A DNA stretch of 64,000 nucleotides, from the NCBI GenBank assembly GCA_016212105.1, contig JACRHJ010000034.1, forward strand, positions 1-64,000, read 5' to 3'. This stretch comes from Nitrospirota bacterium (lineage in GTDB: Bacteria; Nitrospirota; JACRHJ01). Shown here one piece after another: positions 1 through 10,422 of the stretch (positions are counted from its first letter, which is position 1; every line of letters begins with the position of its first letter). The notes below the pieces were generated by a model. The model saw nothing but the letters and a program-made list of their open reading frames with translations, was not told the origin of the DNA and ran no database searches. A program made the position numbers and the translations under genes.

Positions 1-149
1 CCGCATCCTCCAGTTGGTTTACGGGAGGATGACAGAGACAATGGGTGGATTTCAAGTAGATTATCGATATGGATAGGCTCTTAACCTTTATTAACAATAT
101 GTTAGAAGCTTATCAGGAATAAACGTCCGGACAGTAGTGATACAATCCA

Positions 150-292
150 GTTATTCCTAAGGGGGAGTAGCTAACAAGCGCAGGGTCAACATACCGGCCA
201 AACGGCCTGGCCCTGCCGTCGTCTAAAAGCCGGCCAGCGAGACCTTTAGCGTGACGGTACCGTCATGCTTGAGTGTCCCGCTTTTTTTGTGT
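150..292 (+). ncRNA. yybP-ykoY family manganese riboswitch
   Basis: Contains aagggggagtagc, ggtcaacatacc and ccagcgagacctttag, the conserved blocks of the yybP-ykoY aptamer, followed by a hairpin and T-tract (gtcccgcttttttt) just upstream of a GDT1-family gene. Confidence 0.88.
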
Positions 293-307
293 TAATAAGG
301 AGTACGC

Positions 308-976
308 ATGCTCGCATACCTCGCATCAACCGCATTCGTCGTCCTCGCGGAGATGGGCGACAAGACCCAGCTCCTCGCGATGGCCTTCGCGACACGGTTC
401 AACTGGCGGGTCGTGATGCTCGGCGTCTTTGCCGCGACGCTCGTAAACCACCTCTTCGCGGTGCTCGCCGGAAACTACCTGACATCGGTAATCCCGATGG
501 TCTACATACAGGTTGGCGCGGCGGCGTCTTTCATCCTGTTCGGGCTGTGGACGATACGAGGCGACGAGCTTTCGGGTGAGGACAAGGGCTACAAGTTCAG
601 CCCGTTCTGGACGGTGGCGATCGCCTTCTTCATCGCGGAGATGGGCGACAAGACGCAGCTTGCGACGGTCGCGCTCGCGGCCAAGTACGGCTCGGTAATC
701 CCTGTCTGGATGGGGACGACCACCGGCATGCTCATCGCGGACGCCATCGGCATAATCGTCGGCATCGTGCTGGGGAAACGCATACCGGAGAAGTTCGTGA
801 AGTGGTTCGCGGCGCTGCTGTTTATAGCCTTCGGCCTCTGGGGGCTGTACGAGTTCATGCCGCGCGTATGGCTCGTCCCGCATGTCGTCGTGCCCGGGAT
901 AATCGTGCCCGCGGTAATCGCATACCTGCTGCTCCGTAACAGCGTCCGGTGCGGATGCGCCGAAGAGGCGGAGTAA
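308..976 (+). CDS. TMEM165/GDT1 (UPF0016) family cation (Mn2+) transporter
   Basis: Two EMGDKTQ motifs in a small multi-TM protein; sits behind the Mn riboswitch. Confidence 0.93.
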   Translation: MLAYLASTAFVVLAEMGDKTQLLAMAFATRFNWRVVMLGVFAATLVNHLFAVLAGNYLTSVIPMVYIQVGAAASFILFGLWTIRGDELSGEDKGYKFSPFWTVAIAFFIAEMGDKTQLATVALAAKYGSVIPVWMGTTTGMLIADAIGIIVGIVLGKRIPEKFVKWFAALLFIAFGLWGLYEFMPRVWLVPHVVVPGIIVPAVIAYLLLRNSVRCGCAEEAE

Positions 977-1060
977 CTGGCGGACGTTACTATTTCAGGT
1001 TCTCTATCGCTTAGTGTGAGTAAACAATGGCGGAAACCGGATACGAGTAACCCCGGATAT

Positions 1061-1141
1061 GTCATTCTGAGCGGAGCGAAGAATTGCTCTAAGTCTTTGC
1101 ATTTCAAGATACAGGCAATTCTTCGCTTCGCTCAGAATGAC
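1061..1141. repeat. MITE-like inverted-repeat element (gtcattctgagcg[ga]agcgaagaattgc ... inverted)
   Basis: 27-bp arms 1061-1087 and 1115-1141 are inverted with 1 mismatch; same end sequence as the repeats flanking the GIY-YIG gene at 53114-53462. Confidence 0.85.
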
Positions 1142-1270
1142 AGGATTTGCCTAAATTGGCCGCTTCCATTAGTAGCGATTTGTTTTGCCCATACTATGTA
1201 AGTGAAGACTCTATTTTAATTTGACATTTCGCCGGCCGCGTGCCAGAATTCAGCGTCAGGAGAAATACAG

Positions 1271-1747
1271 ATGGACCCTAAGGGCGCACTGAAAAAGACA
1301 GAGCTGTTCAAGGACCTGAACTCGCTCGAACTCATCAAGGTTACCGAGGTCGTCAGGAGGCGGTTCCTTGAGAAGGGCGAGGCCATACTCGCCGAGGGCG
1401 AGGAGTTCGGGGACGACCCCTCGCTCTACATCCTCGTTACCGGTCTCGTCAAGGTCGCCGTGCCGGTCGCCGAGAACACGGAGCTTGTCCTCGCCATACT
1501 CTCCCCGCCGGACCACTTCGGCGAGATGAGCTTCATGGACGGCAGGCCGCGCTCCGCCAATGTTGTCGCCATGGAGGACTCCGAGCTTTTCGTGCTATCC
1601 CACGACGCGCTCGAAGGGCTGCTTACGGACGACCGTGACCTCTCGCTCAAGTTCTACCGGGCGCTGTCCCGGAGCCTCGTCCACAAGATGCGCAGGATGA
1701 ACGACCGGGTCGTGCGTCAGCGCGGGGCCCCGCCGGAAGGTTCCTGA
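1271..1747 (+). CDS. Cyclic nucleotide-binding (cNMP) domain protein
   Basis: CRP-like beta-roll pattern (GEAILAEGE..YILVTGLVKV..FGEMSFMDGRPRSANVVA); no HTH. Confidence 0.8.
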   Translation: MDPKGALKKTELFKDLNSLELIKVTEVVRRRFLEKGEAILAEGEEFGDDPSLYILVTGLVKVAVPVAENTELVLAILSPPDHFGEMSFMDGRPRSANVVAMEDSELFVLSHDALEGLLTDDRDLSLKFYRALSRSLVHKMRRMNDRVVRQRGAPPEGS

Positions 1748-4700
1748 AGCACCCTCTCGAATATCCTCCGAGTCGCCTCCGCGTGTCGTCCGCAGTCACG
1801 GTAAAGCACGTCCGCCGCCCCGCTGCCCGTGTAGCCGAGCCTTGCCGCCAGCGCAGCCAGCCCTTCCCCGTCCTCCGGAAGCCTGCTCTCCGGCGTGCTC
1901 GTAGTCATCCTTAGCTTGGACTCTATCTCCCTGAAGAAGTCGTATGAGCGCACAAGCGCGGAGCTGTCCTCCCCGGTCATCAGCCCGAGCGGCGGCAGGG
2001 CGGAGAGCGCAGAGACGGTGTCCGCCGACAGAAGCTCCATGTGCGCCGGGCCGTGTACTATCTGCATGTACTGTGCGACGAACTCGACGTCCACGATGCC
2101 GCCCCGGCCATATTTTATGTCGAAGCCGCCCTTGCCCTTCTTCCCCAGCTCCCGCTCCATGCGTCTTCTCATCGCCCGGACCTCGGCCGCGGGGTCCTTC
2201 CAGGCCGTGTCCCGGCCCAGTATCTCCAGCCGCAGGGACTCGAACCCCTCCGACAGGGACGGGTCGCCCGCGACCGCGCGTGCCCGCGTAAGCGCCTGGA
2301 ACTCCCACAGCGAAGCGGACTTGGCGTAGTACGCCCTGAGGCCGTCCAGCGTGTGGACGAGGACACCCTTGGAGCCGCCCGGCCTAAGCCTCGTGTCCAC
2401 GCGGAACGCCTGGCCCTCGCGGGTGAGAGAGGACAGGGCGAATATGACCCGCTCGGACAGCCGTGCGAAGAACTCCTGCCGGCTGATGCCCTTGCCCTTC
2501 CTCGCTGGCGCGTTGTCGTAAATGAATATGATGTCGAGGTCGGAGCCGTAGGAGAGTTCACGCCCACCGAGCTTCCCGAACCCGGCCACGGAGACGCCCC
2601 TGCCCTGCTCGACGCCCGCCGGAAGCCCGTACCTGGCCGCCGTGTCCTTGAAAGCCATCGAAAGCGCCGCGGAGAGCACCGTCTCCGCGAGCGCGGCAAG
2701 GCCGTGGGAGACCGCGCGGTACCCCGGGCTTGTGTAGACGTCCCTGATGCCGATGCGCAGCTCCTCTGTGTGTTTGAAGCGGCGGAGCACGTCCATCTTC
2801 TCCGCGAAGCTCGCCGGCCGGGCGAGGAGCTCCGAAAGCTCGTCCGCCATCTCGGCCGGCGTGCGGTGGAAACCCTCGGCCCCGGACAGGAGCAGGAGGT
2901 CGGACATCTCCGGGTGGAGTATCAGGAGCTTAGAGAAGTAGTCGCTGGAGCCGAATAGTTTGGTTATCAGCGCGGCCCTGTCGGGGCTTTCCTTTATCAG
3001 CCCGGCGAGCGCCTCGCGGGAGCCGAACGTGTCCACGAAGGTCTCGAGGTTGTTGAGCGCCATGTCCGGGTCCGGGGAGTTCGAGCAGCCGTCGAGGAAC
3101 GCTGGTATGACGGACATGAACAGCATCCGGCTCCTCGGCGTGAGCGGAGAGCCGGCTGAGCCGTCACGGAGCTGGGTTACGTTCCTCCATGCACGTGCGG
3201 GGTTCCGGAACCCGGCCCCGGACAGGATGGCGGACGCCTCCTCGGCGGTCGCGTCCATCGAGAGCAGCGCCTCGAACCCGGAGGCCTCCGGCTCCCGATG
3301 GACCTCGTCGTCGTGCCTGTCCGCGAACAGCCCGTCGTAAATCGACCGGACGCGCCGGGTGTGGCGGGCGTGTTCCCGGCGGAAGGCCGCGCCCGCGTCC
3401 AGGCCGTCCGCGTCGCGGTAACCCATCCGGAGCGCAAGGGCGCGCACCTCCGCGTCCTCGTCCGGGAGCGAATGTGTCTGCCGCTCGTCCACCACCTGGA
3501 GCCTGTGCTCCGCCGTGCGCAGGAACTCGTACGCGCGTGTCAGACCGTTCTGCTCCTCGAACGAGATAAGGTCCTTCAGGGCAAGCCTGTGGAGCGCCTT
3601 CATCGTGTTGCGCTCCCTTATGCCGGGGTCGCGGCCCGCGTATATGAGCTGGAGGCAGGAGACGAAGAACTCTACTTCCCGTATCCCGCCCGCGCCCAGC
3701 TTGAGGTCAATCTCGCCGGCCTTCTTGAGCGCGGCGGAGCGTTCGACCTTCTCCTTCATGTCGCGTATCTCGCTTATCGCGCCGTAGTCGAGGTACTTGC
3801 GGAATACGAACGGGCGGACCATCTCGGTGAAGGCCCGGCCCAGGTCCATGTCGCCCGCGCACGGGCGCGCCTTGATAAGCGCCGAGCGCTCCCAGGTCTG
3901 ACCCCACGCCTCGTAATAAAGCTCGCAGCTGTGGAGCGACAGCGCGAGCTCGCCGCGCTCGCCCTCCGGCCGGAGCCGCGTGTCCACACGGAATACGAAG
4001 CCGTCCGAGGTCTTGTCGCCTATGAGCTTCGTGACAAGCTCCGAGAGCTTTATGAAATACTGGTGGTTCGACAGCCTCGACGGGCCGGAGGTTGTGCCGT
4101 TGTCCGTAAGGTAGATGAACATCACGTCTATGTCCGAGGAGTAGTTCAGGTCCTGGCCGCCGAGCTTGCCCAGGGCGATTACGGTGAACGGGCATGGCTC
4201 CGGCTCCCCGCCGGGGCCGGTGTACTCCGGCCGGCCGTACCGGCCTTCCAACTCGGTCCCGGCGACGGCGATGGCGGCATCGAGGCAGGCGTCCGCGAGG
4301 TCGCTCAGCTCACGCGTGGTCTCGGCGAGTTCGGCTACTCCCAGAAGGTCGCGCACCGTGAGGCGCAGGAACTCCCGGTACTTGTACTCGCGGAGCGCCG
4401 TCATGGCCTCCTTTACCGGGGTGTCCGGAGGGCAGGCCGCCGCGAGTTCGGCGGCCATCGTCTCGCGCGTCCTGGGCGCGTCGAGGCGGCCCTTCTCCAG
4501 AAGCCAGCCCAGCAGGGACTCCGGCTCACCGGTTATGTACGTCGTCAGGAAGCGGCTGGATGCGAGCACCGGGGCCAGGAGTTTTATGCTTTCCGGCTCC
4601 CAGGACAGGGCCGACAGGAAGCTTTCCCTCGACTCGGATGCGGCCGAGACCCGCTCGAAGCTGTTGAGGCAGAGATCCGGGTCGGCGGACAGCGAGCAGG

Positions 4701-4869
4701 CCCGGAGCAGCCCGGAAAGCAGCTCGACGAGGAGCGGCACCTCCACCCCCTCGGCCATGTACCGGAGGTTGGCGAGCGCCTTGCCCGCGTCCGAGAAGCC
4801 GTGGTTCGAAAGCTCCTCGTAAGCGTCGTATGCGGTGGTGTCCTTGTCGAGAAGCGTGCGGATGTCCAT
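1717..4869 (-). CDS. glnE: Bifunctional glutamine synthetase adenylyltransferase/deadenylase
   Basis: 1050 aa with two nucleotidyltransferase modules (GKLGGQDLNYSSDIDVMFIY; GKLGGRELSYGSDLDIIFIY). Confidence 0.95.
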   Translation of the reverse strand: MDIRTLLDKDTTAYDAYEELSNHGFSDAGKALANLRYMAEGVEVPLLVELLSGLLRACSLSADPDLCLNSFERVSAASESRESFLSALSWEPESIKLLAPVLASSRFLTTYITGEPESLLGWLLEKGRLDAPRTRETMAAELAAACPPDTPVKEAMTALREYKYREFLRLTVRDLLGVAELAETTRELSDLADACLDAAIAVAGTELEGRYGRPEYTGPGGEPEPCPFTVIALGKLGGQDLNYSSDIDVMFIYLTDNGTTSGPSRLSNHQYFIKLSELVTKLIGDKTSDGFVFRVDTRLRPEGERGELALSLHSCELYYEAWGQTWERSALIKARPCAGDMDLGRAFTEMVRPFVFRKYLDYGAISEIRDMKEKVERSAALKKAGEIDLKLGAGGIREVEFFVSCLQLIYAGRDPGIRERNTMKALHRLALKDLISFEEQNGLTRAYEFLRTAEHRLQVVDERQTHSLPDEDAEVRALALRMGYRDADGLDAGAAFRREHARHTRRVRSIYDGLFADRHDDEVHREPEASGFEALLSMDATAEEASAILSGAGFRNPARAWRNVTQLRDGSAGSPLTPRSRMLFMSVIPAFLDGCSNSPDPDMALNNLETFVDTFGSREALAGLIKESPDRAALITKLFGSSDYFSKLLILHPEMSDLLLLSGAEGFHRTPAEMADELSELLARPASFAEKMDVLRRFKHTEELRIGIRDVYTSPGYRAVSHGLAALAETVLSAALSMAFKDTAARYGLPAGVEQGRGVSVAGFGKLGGRELSYGSDLDIIFIYDNAPARKGKGISRQEFFARLSERVIFALSSLTREGQAFRVDTRLRPGGSKGVLVHTLDGLRAYYAKSASLWEFQALTRARAVAGDPSLSEGFESLRLEILGRDTAWKDPAAEVRAMRRRMERELGKKGKGGFDIKYGRGGIVDVEFVAQYMQIVHGPAHMELLSADTVSALSALPPLGLMTGEDSSALVRSYDFFREIESKLRMTTSTPESRLPEDGEGLAALAARLGYTGSGAADVLYRDCGRHAEATRRIFERVLQEPSGGAPR

Positions 4870-5055
4870 CCGGATAGTTTAGCCATAATCCGCCGAAAAT
4901 GGAAGCGGGAATTGTTGCCAGGCCTCGAATACTCACGGCCGCGGCTCGCACGGGGGGGCGGAGCTTCGGCGCGCAAGCAAAAGGCTTGACCCGGAAGCTG
5001 CATGGCGGTAATATGGAGTTATTGCATGCGGATATCACCGGGTCTGGAGTGCCAT

Positions 5056-6168
5056 ATGTGGGTCAGGGCGATAACGGCGTCTGCGGCTGCGTGTTTAATC
5101 CTTGCGGGTTATGCGCCGGCCGCCGGGGGACAGGCCGGGTCCGGTGGCTGGGACGGCGTGTCGATTATAATGGAACTTGTCCAGTCGGGCGATAAGGCGT
5201 CTGTCGCGGCGCTTCTTAAAGACTCGCCCGGCCTTGCGGACGCTCGCGCGGAGGACGGTTCTTCCCCGCTTCACCTGGCGTCCAGAAACGCCGACGCCGG
5301 CATGGTCAGCGCGCTCATTAAGTCCGGCGCGTCCGCGAGCCTTAAGGACAACAGCGGTTATACTCCTCTGCATGCCGCGTCCATCGCCGGGGCAGAAGAT
5401 GTCGTGGAAATTCTTATCTCAGCCGGGGCGGACTTAAACGCGAGCGACAACTCTGGCGAGACCCCGCTCCACTGGGCTGCAAGGTCCGCGTCCGCCGGTG
5501 TCGTGTCGCTGCTTGCAGGTAACGGAGCGAATGTAGACATCCCGGACCTCACGGGGAGCACGCCCCTGCACCTTGCCGTATCTTCCGGGAGTGCGACGAT
5601 CAGCATGGCCCTTGTCGAAAAGGGCGCGGACATGGCCAGGGCGGACGGAAAGGGCAGGACCCCGCTCCACCTCGCGGCATATAACGGACATGCGGGCCTC
5701 TGTGGTTATTTCCTCGGTAAGGGCGCGGGCATGGACGCCCGTGACACAGGCAACCCCAGGTGCCAGGTGGATATAACCGATACGGGCGGCAACACCCCGC
5801 TCCACCTGGCCGCGTTCAAAGGCAATGAGGACATCTGCGGCATGCTCATAAAGGCGGGCGCGGAGGTGGACGCCCGTCAGAACCTGGGGCTTACGCCGCT
5901 CCACTACGCCGTATCGCAGGGGCATGCCAGGGCTGCCATAGCGCTGCTTGATGCAGGGGCGGACGTCTCGGCCGCCGACGGAGAGGGGATGACCCCGCTC
6001 CACTGGGCCGCATTCCGGACCAACCTCGAACTTGCCGGGATACTCCTCAACAGGGGCGCGGAAGTTAACGCGGCCGACGAGAAGGGCAGGACGCCGCTCA
6101 ACTGGTCGCGGATGTCGGGAGACAACGCGGTTTCGGGATTATTAAGGGAAAGGGGCGGGAAACTTTGA
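5056..6168 (+). CDS. Secreted ankyrin-repeat protein
   Basis: Signal peptide then many TPLHxAA..G ankyrin repeats. Confidence 0.9.
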   Translation: MWVRAITASAAACLILAGYAPAAGGQAGSGGWDGVSIIMELVQSGDKASVAALLKDSPGLADARAEDGSSPLHLASRNADAGMVSALIKSGASASLKDNSGYTPLHAASIAGAEDVVEILISAGADLNASDNSGETPLHWAARSASAGVVSLLAGNGANVDIPDLTGSTPLHLAVSSGSATISMALVEKGADMARADGKGRTPLHLAAYNGHAGLCGYFLGKGAGMDARDTGNPRCQVDITDTGGNTPLHLAAFKGNEDICGMLIKAGAEVDARQNLGLTPLHYAVSQGHARAAIALLDAGADVSAADGEGMTPLHWAAFRTNLELAGILLNRGAEVNAADEKGRTPLNWSRMSGDNAVSGLLRERGGKL

Positions 6169-6785
6169 AGCACCGGGGTTTGGCGAAGGTCTTTGCCGCG
6201 GCATGCGTAATGTTTGCCGCAGCCGTCATGAACGTTTCCATGCCGGGTTACGCGCTCGCGGACGGCGAAATATTCAAGGCAATAAAGGACGGCGACGGGT
6301 CGGCCGCGCGCCTGCTGCTCGCGGCCGACCCGGAGGCCGCGAATAGGCCGGACGCAGGCGGCGCGACCCCGCTCCACATGGCCGCGTTCAAGGGCAAAGA
6401 CGAGGTAGCGGGACTGCTGCTGGACGGCGGCGCGGACGTGAACGCAAAGGACTGCGAGGGCAGCACGCCGCTCCACGTCGCCGCGCTCGGATGCCGGAAG
6501 TCCGCGGCGGCGCTGTTCATTGACCGGGGCGCGGACATCACCGCGCGTGACAACGACGGCTGGACGCCGCTGTTCACGGCGGCATTCGGTGGCTGCAAAG
6601 ACGTCGTGGAACTCCTGCTCGAGCGCGGCGCGGACCCGAGGCTCCACGACTATGGAAGCAAGTCCGCCGCATTCTGGGCGACGAAGGCCGGGCACAAGGG
6701 CATCGCGGACCTGCTGACCGGGAGGGTCAACGGGATGGCCCCGCTTACCCCGGCGCCAGCCGCGCCGCCTGGAGAGCGGAGATAA
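6165..6785 (+). CDS. Secreted ankyrin-repeat protein
   Basis: TTG start overlapping the previous stop; signal peptide and ankyrin repeats. Confidence 0.85.
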   Translation: MKHRGLAKVFAAACVMFAAAVMNVSMPGYALADGEIFKAIKDGDGSAARLLLAADPEAANRPDAGGATPLHMAAFKGKDEVAGLLLDGGADVNAKDCEGSTPLHVAALGCRKSAAALFIDRGADITARDNDGWTPLFTAAFGGCKDVVELLLERGADPRLHDYGSKSAAFWATKAGHKGIADLLTGRVNGMAPLTPAPAAPPGERR

Positions 6786-6788
6786 CCC

Positions 6789-9539
6789 ATGCCAGACCCC
6801 AGGCCCACCCTCTACCTCGTAGACGGCAACTCCTACATTTACCGCGCGTTCTACGCGATACGGAACCTCTCCACGTCGAAGGGGTTCCCGTCCGGCGCGG
6901 CATACGGCTTCACCGCCATGCTGATGAAGGTCGCGGACGAGAAGAGGCCGGACTACCTGGGCGTCGCCTTCGACCCCAAGGGCCCGACCACCAGGAACCA
7001 GATGTACGACAGGTACAAGGCCACGCGCCCCCCCATGCCGGACACGCTCGTCCCGCAGATACCGTATATCCATAAAATAGTCGAGGCCTTCAACATACCC
7101 GTACTCCTCATGCCCGGAATTGAAGCGGACGACGTCATCGCCGCGACCGCGAGGAAGGCGGCCTCGGCCGGGTTCGACGTGACAATCGTCACGGGCGACA
7201 AGGACCTCTTCCAGCTTATAGACGAACACATAAAGGTCTACGACACGATGAAGGAGGAGGTGTACGGCCCGGAGGAGTGCGAGGAGAAGTTCGGCGTCCC
7301 GCCTTCGGCGATACCGGAACTCCTCGGCCTCATGGGCGACTCGTCCGACAACATACCCGGCGTCCCCGGCATAGGGCCCAAGACTGCGGTCGAGCTGATA
7401 AAGGAGTTCGGGAGCATAGAAGGGGTGCTCGCCAACGTCGAGTCCGTCAGGAAGCCCAAGCTGCGCGAGAACCTCAAGGCGCACACAGAAGACGCGCGGC
7501 TTTCGAGGCGGCTGGTGGAGCTTATGAGGGAGCTGCCGGAAGAGGTTGACCTGGCGACACTCAAGCGCCGCCCGCAGGACAGCCGCGCCCTGACCGAACT
7601 CTTCAGGGAGCTGGAGTTCTCCGCCCTCATGAAGCACGTGACGTTTGATGCGGGCGATGCAGTGGAAGCGGGGGTGGCGGAAGGCAATGCCCGGCCGGGC
7701 GAGGCGGCGGAATACATTACCGTATCCACCGAGGAGATGCTAAGCGAGGTAGCGGCGAAGGCGCGCGAGGCGGGCGCACTCGCGGTGGATACCGAGACCA
7801 CGAGCACGCTGCCGATGCTGGCTGAGCCTGTCGGCATATCGTTATGCTTCAACGGGACGGAGTCGTACTACGTACCCTTCGGACACGTGGAGGTGGGCAG
7901 GGGCGGTATGGCCGACCTCTTCCCGTCGCGCGTGGAAGGCCAGCTCGACATGGCAACGGTCGTGCGCATCCTGAGGCCTCTCCTCGAAGACCCGGCGATA
8001 AGGAAGTTCGGCCACAACATAAAGTACGACATCATAGTGCTCAGGAACATGGGCATCGAGATGAAGGGCGTGTCCTTCGACTCGATGGTCGGGGCATACC
8101 TGATAAACCCCGGACGCTCCGGCCACAACCTGGAGAACACCGCGCTCGAACACCTGGGCAGGAGGAAGATGACGTTCGCGGACGCGGCGGGATCCGGGGC
8201 GAAGCAGGTCCCGTTCTCGCAGGTGGACATCCCCACCGCCACACGCTACTCGGCGGAGGACGCGCACGTCACCTTCCTGCTCGCGGGAGTCCTGGAGGAC
8301 AAGCTCCGGGACACAGGCCTCACGAAGCTATTCGCGGAGATGGAGCTGCCGCTCATCGGCGTCCTCGCGCGCATAGAGATGGACGGCGTGTTCGTGGACA
8401 CGGCATACCTCGGCGAGATGTCCAAGGAGATGGAAGGGTACCTGGACAGCATCACGCGCAGGATTTATATGCTCGCGGGCAAGGAGTTCAATATTAACTC
8501 GCCCAAGCAGCTCGGCGCGATACTGTTCGAGAAGCTCGGCCTGCCCACGGCGCGGAAGACAAAGACCGGGTTCTCGACGGACGAGGAGGTCCTGACGACG
8601 CTCGCGCTGTCCCACGAGCTGCCCGCCGAGATACTAAATTACAGGGAGCTGTACAAGCTGAAGTCCACATACGTGGACGCGCTCCCGAGGCTGGTGAACA
8701 GGAAGACGGGGCGGCTCCACACGAGCCTCAACCAGGCGGTGGCCGCGACCGGGCGGCTCAGCTCGTCCGACCCGAACCTCCAGAACATTCCCATACGCGG
8801 CGAGTGGGGAGGGCGCATACGCCGTGCCTTCGCCGCCCCGCCGGGCAGGGTGATAATCTCCGCCGACTACTCGCAGGTGGAGCTACGCATCATGGCACAC
8901 CTCGCGGGCGATGAGTCGTTCATCGAGTCTTTCCGGAACGACGAGGACATACACACACGCACAGCGTCCGAGATATTCGGCGTGCCGGAGGGCAGTGTGG
9001 ACGCGGACATGCGCCGGAAGGCCAAGGCCATTAACTTCGGCATAATCTACGGCATAAGCTCGTTCGGGCTGTCAAACCAGATAGGCGTACACCCCAAGGA
9101 GGCGCAGCGCTACATTGACGCCTACTTCGAGCGGCACGGAGGCGTCCGGGACTACATCGCCCGGAACCTCGAAGAGGTCAGGGCAGCCGGTTACTCGACG
9201 ACGATATTCGGGAGGAAACGGGCCATCCCGGAACTTGCCTCGGACAACAAGACCATAAGAAGCCTGGGCGAGCGGCTCGCCATCAACACGCCCATACAGG
9301 GGAGCGCCGCCGACCTGATAAAGGTCGCGATGATTGACATCAGTCGGACGCTCGCGTCCGAGGGGCTCTCGGCCCTCATGGTGCTCCAGGTGCACGACGA
9401 GCTTGTCTTCGAGTCGCCCGTGGACGAGGCGGACAAGGTCGTCTCGCTCGTAAGGGCCGGGATGGAAGGGGCTGTCGAGCTGTCCGTGCCGCTGAAGGTG
9501 GACGCGGGCATGGGGCCGAACTGGGGCGAGGCTCACTGA
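6789..9539 (+). CDS. polA: DNA polymerase I
   Basis: 5'-3' exonuclease, 3'-5' exonuclease (DTETTS) and polymerase motifs (SADYSQVELRIMAHL, RRKAKAINFGIIYG, QVHDELVFE). Confidence 0.97.
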   Translation: MPDPRPTLYLVDGNSYIYRAFYAIRNLSTSKGFPSGAAYGFTAMLMKVADEKRPDYLGVAFDPKGPTTRNQMYDRYKATRPPMPDTLVPQIPYIHKIVEAFNIPVLLMPGIEADDVIAATARKAASAGFDVTIVTGDKDLFQLIDEHIKVYDTMKEEVYGPEECEEKFGVPPSAIPELLGLMGDSSDNIPGVPGIGPKTAVELIKEFGSIEGVLANVESVRKPKLRENLKAHTEDARLSRRLVELMRELPEEVDLATLKRRPQDSRALTELFRELEFSALMKHVTFDAGDAVEAGVAEGNARPGEAAEYITVSTEEMLSEVAAKAREAGALAVDTETTSTLPMLAEPVGISLCFNGTESYYVPFGHVEVGRGGMADLFPSRVEGQLDMATVVRILRPLLEDPAIRKFGHNIKYDIIVLRNMGIEMKGVSFDSMVGAYLINPGRSGHNLENTALEHLGRRKMTFADAAGSGAKQVPFSQVDIPTATRYSAEDAHVTFLLAGVLEDKLRDTGLTKLFAEMELPLIGVLARIEMDGVFVDTAYLGEMSKEMEGYLDSITRRIYMLAGKEFNINSPKQLGAILFEKLGLPTARKTKTGFSTDEEVLTTLALSHELPAEILNYRELYKLKSTYVDALPRLVNRKTGRLHTSLNQAVAATGRLSSSDPNLQNIPIRGEWGGRIRRAFAAPPGRVIISADYSQVELRIMAHLAGDESFIESFRNDEDIHTRTASEIFGVPEGSVDADMRRKAKAINFGIIYGISSFGLSNQIGVHPKEAQRYIDAYFERHGGVRDYIARNLEEVRAAGYSTTIFGRKRAIPELASDNKTIRSLGERLAINTPIQGSAADLIKVAMIDISRTLASEGLSALMVLQVHDELVFESPVDEADKVVSLVRAGMEGAVELSVPLKVDAGMGPNWGEAH

Positions 9540-9564
9540 AGTCAACGGCAGGAGACGTAAAGAA

Positions 9565-9600
9565 ACGTCCCGCCTTTTTGTAAAAAGGCGGCCCAAATAC
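9565..9600. repeat. Dispersed hairpin repeat (tcccgcctttttgtaaaaaggcggcccaaa family)
   Basis: Related copies at 13311-13352, 21969-22005, 34465-34505 and 59303-59345. Confidence 0.75.
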
Positions 9601-9684
9601 TATTGTGAGGCAGCGACCGGCGGATTGTGCCTTTATCTGATCCCCTCTCCTCGCGGGAGAGGGGCTGGGGTGAGGGGTCTCCTT

Positions 9685-10299
9685 ATGACTGCTTTTACCG
9701 AAACCGCCAGAAAATACCACGAAGAGCTTGACGCCGCGATAGCGCGCGCGCTCGAAGGGCTTGCCGCGAGGGGCAGGCGGGCCACTTGCGCCAGAGGCTG
9801 CGCATGGTGCTGCCGCCTGCCGGTGCGTGCGACGCTCCCGGAGGCCGCGCTTGTCGCGGAGTATCTGCGCGCCAGCCTGACGGACGCCGGGTTGACCGCG
9901 ACAGCCGCGCGGCTTTCGGCCTGGGTCGCATGGAACAACGACACGCTCCCGGAGCTGTCCGCGAAGGGCGTTTCGGTGCAGGCCGCCTGGCACGAACACG
10001 GGCCGGGCTGCCCGTTCCTGAAGGACGGCGACTGCCTGATATACCCGGTCAGGCCTATGGGATGCCGTGTGCATTACTCGACGATTGAGCCGGGCTTCTG
10101 CGGCCCGGACCGGGACAAGGCGCCTCTCTTCTCGGACCCCGGCACGGTCGCCGAGGTCGTGGACGCGGTCAGGCCGGTATGCCTGGACTACCGCGCGCGG
10201 CTTGAGGGCATGGGTATAGTGTTCGAGACGGTAGTAAGGTTCCTGCCGGAGATGGTTTTGGGGGAGGTTGACAAGCAGGGGCTAGGGACTAAGGACTAG
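9685..10299 (+). CDS. YkgJ family cysteine cluster protein
   Basis: CARGCAWCC ... CPFLKDGDCLIYPVRPMGCR. Confidence 0.85.
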   Translation: MTAFTETARKYHEELDAAIARALEGLAARGRRATCARGCAWCCRLPVRATLPEAALVAEYLRASLTDAGLTATAARLSAWVAWNNDTLPELSAKGVSVQAAWHEHGPGCPFLKDGDCLIYPVRPMGCRVHYSTIEPGFCGPDRDKAPLFSDPGTVAEVVDAVRPVCLDYRARLEGMGIVFETVVRFLPEMVLGEVDKQGLGTKD

Positions 10300-10422
10300 T
10301 GGCTAGCAGGCAGGATTGCCGGCTCGTGGTCGTATGGTTCTTTATGTAGGGGCCGACCTGTGTGTCGGCCCTTTTGTTAATCCCCTCTCCTTGCGGGAGA
10401 GGGGTTGGGGTGAGGGGGTTCC

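Noticed and set aside
265-579. 104-aa ORF beginning in the Mn riboswitch
   Set aside because: Out of frame with the clear GDT1 gene and no recognisable protein features.
3298-4989. 563-aa plus-strand ORF opposite glnE
   Set aside because: Antisense artefact of high-GC coding; R/E/V/L-rich low-complexity translation with no family motifs. The same applies to 5904-7637 (-), 10549-11955 (+), 25489-26646 (-), 27027-28382 (-), 45938-47173 (-) and 62569-63735 (+).
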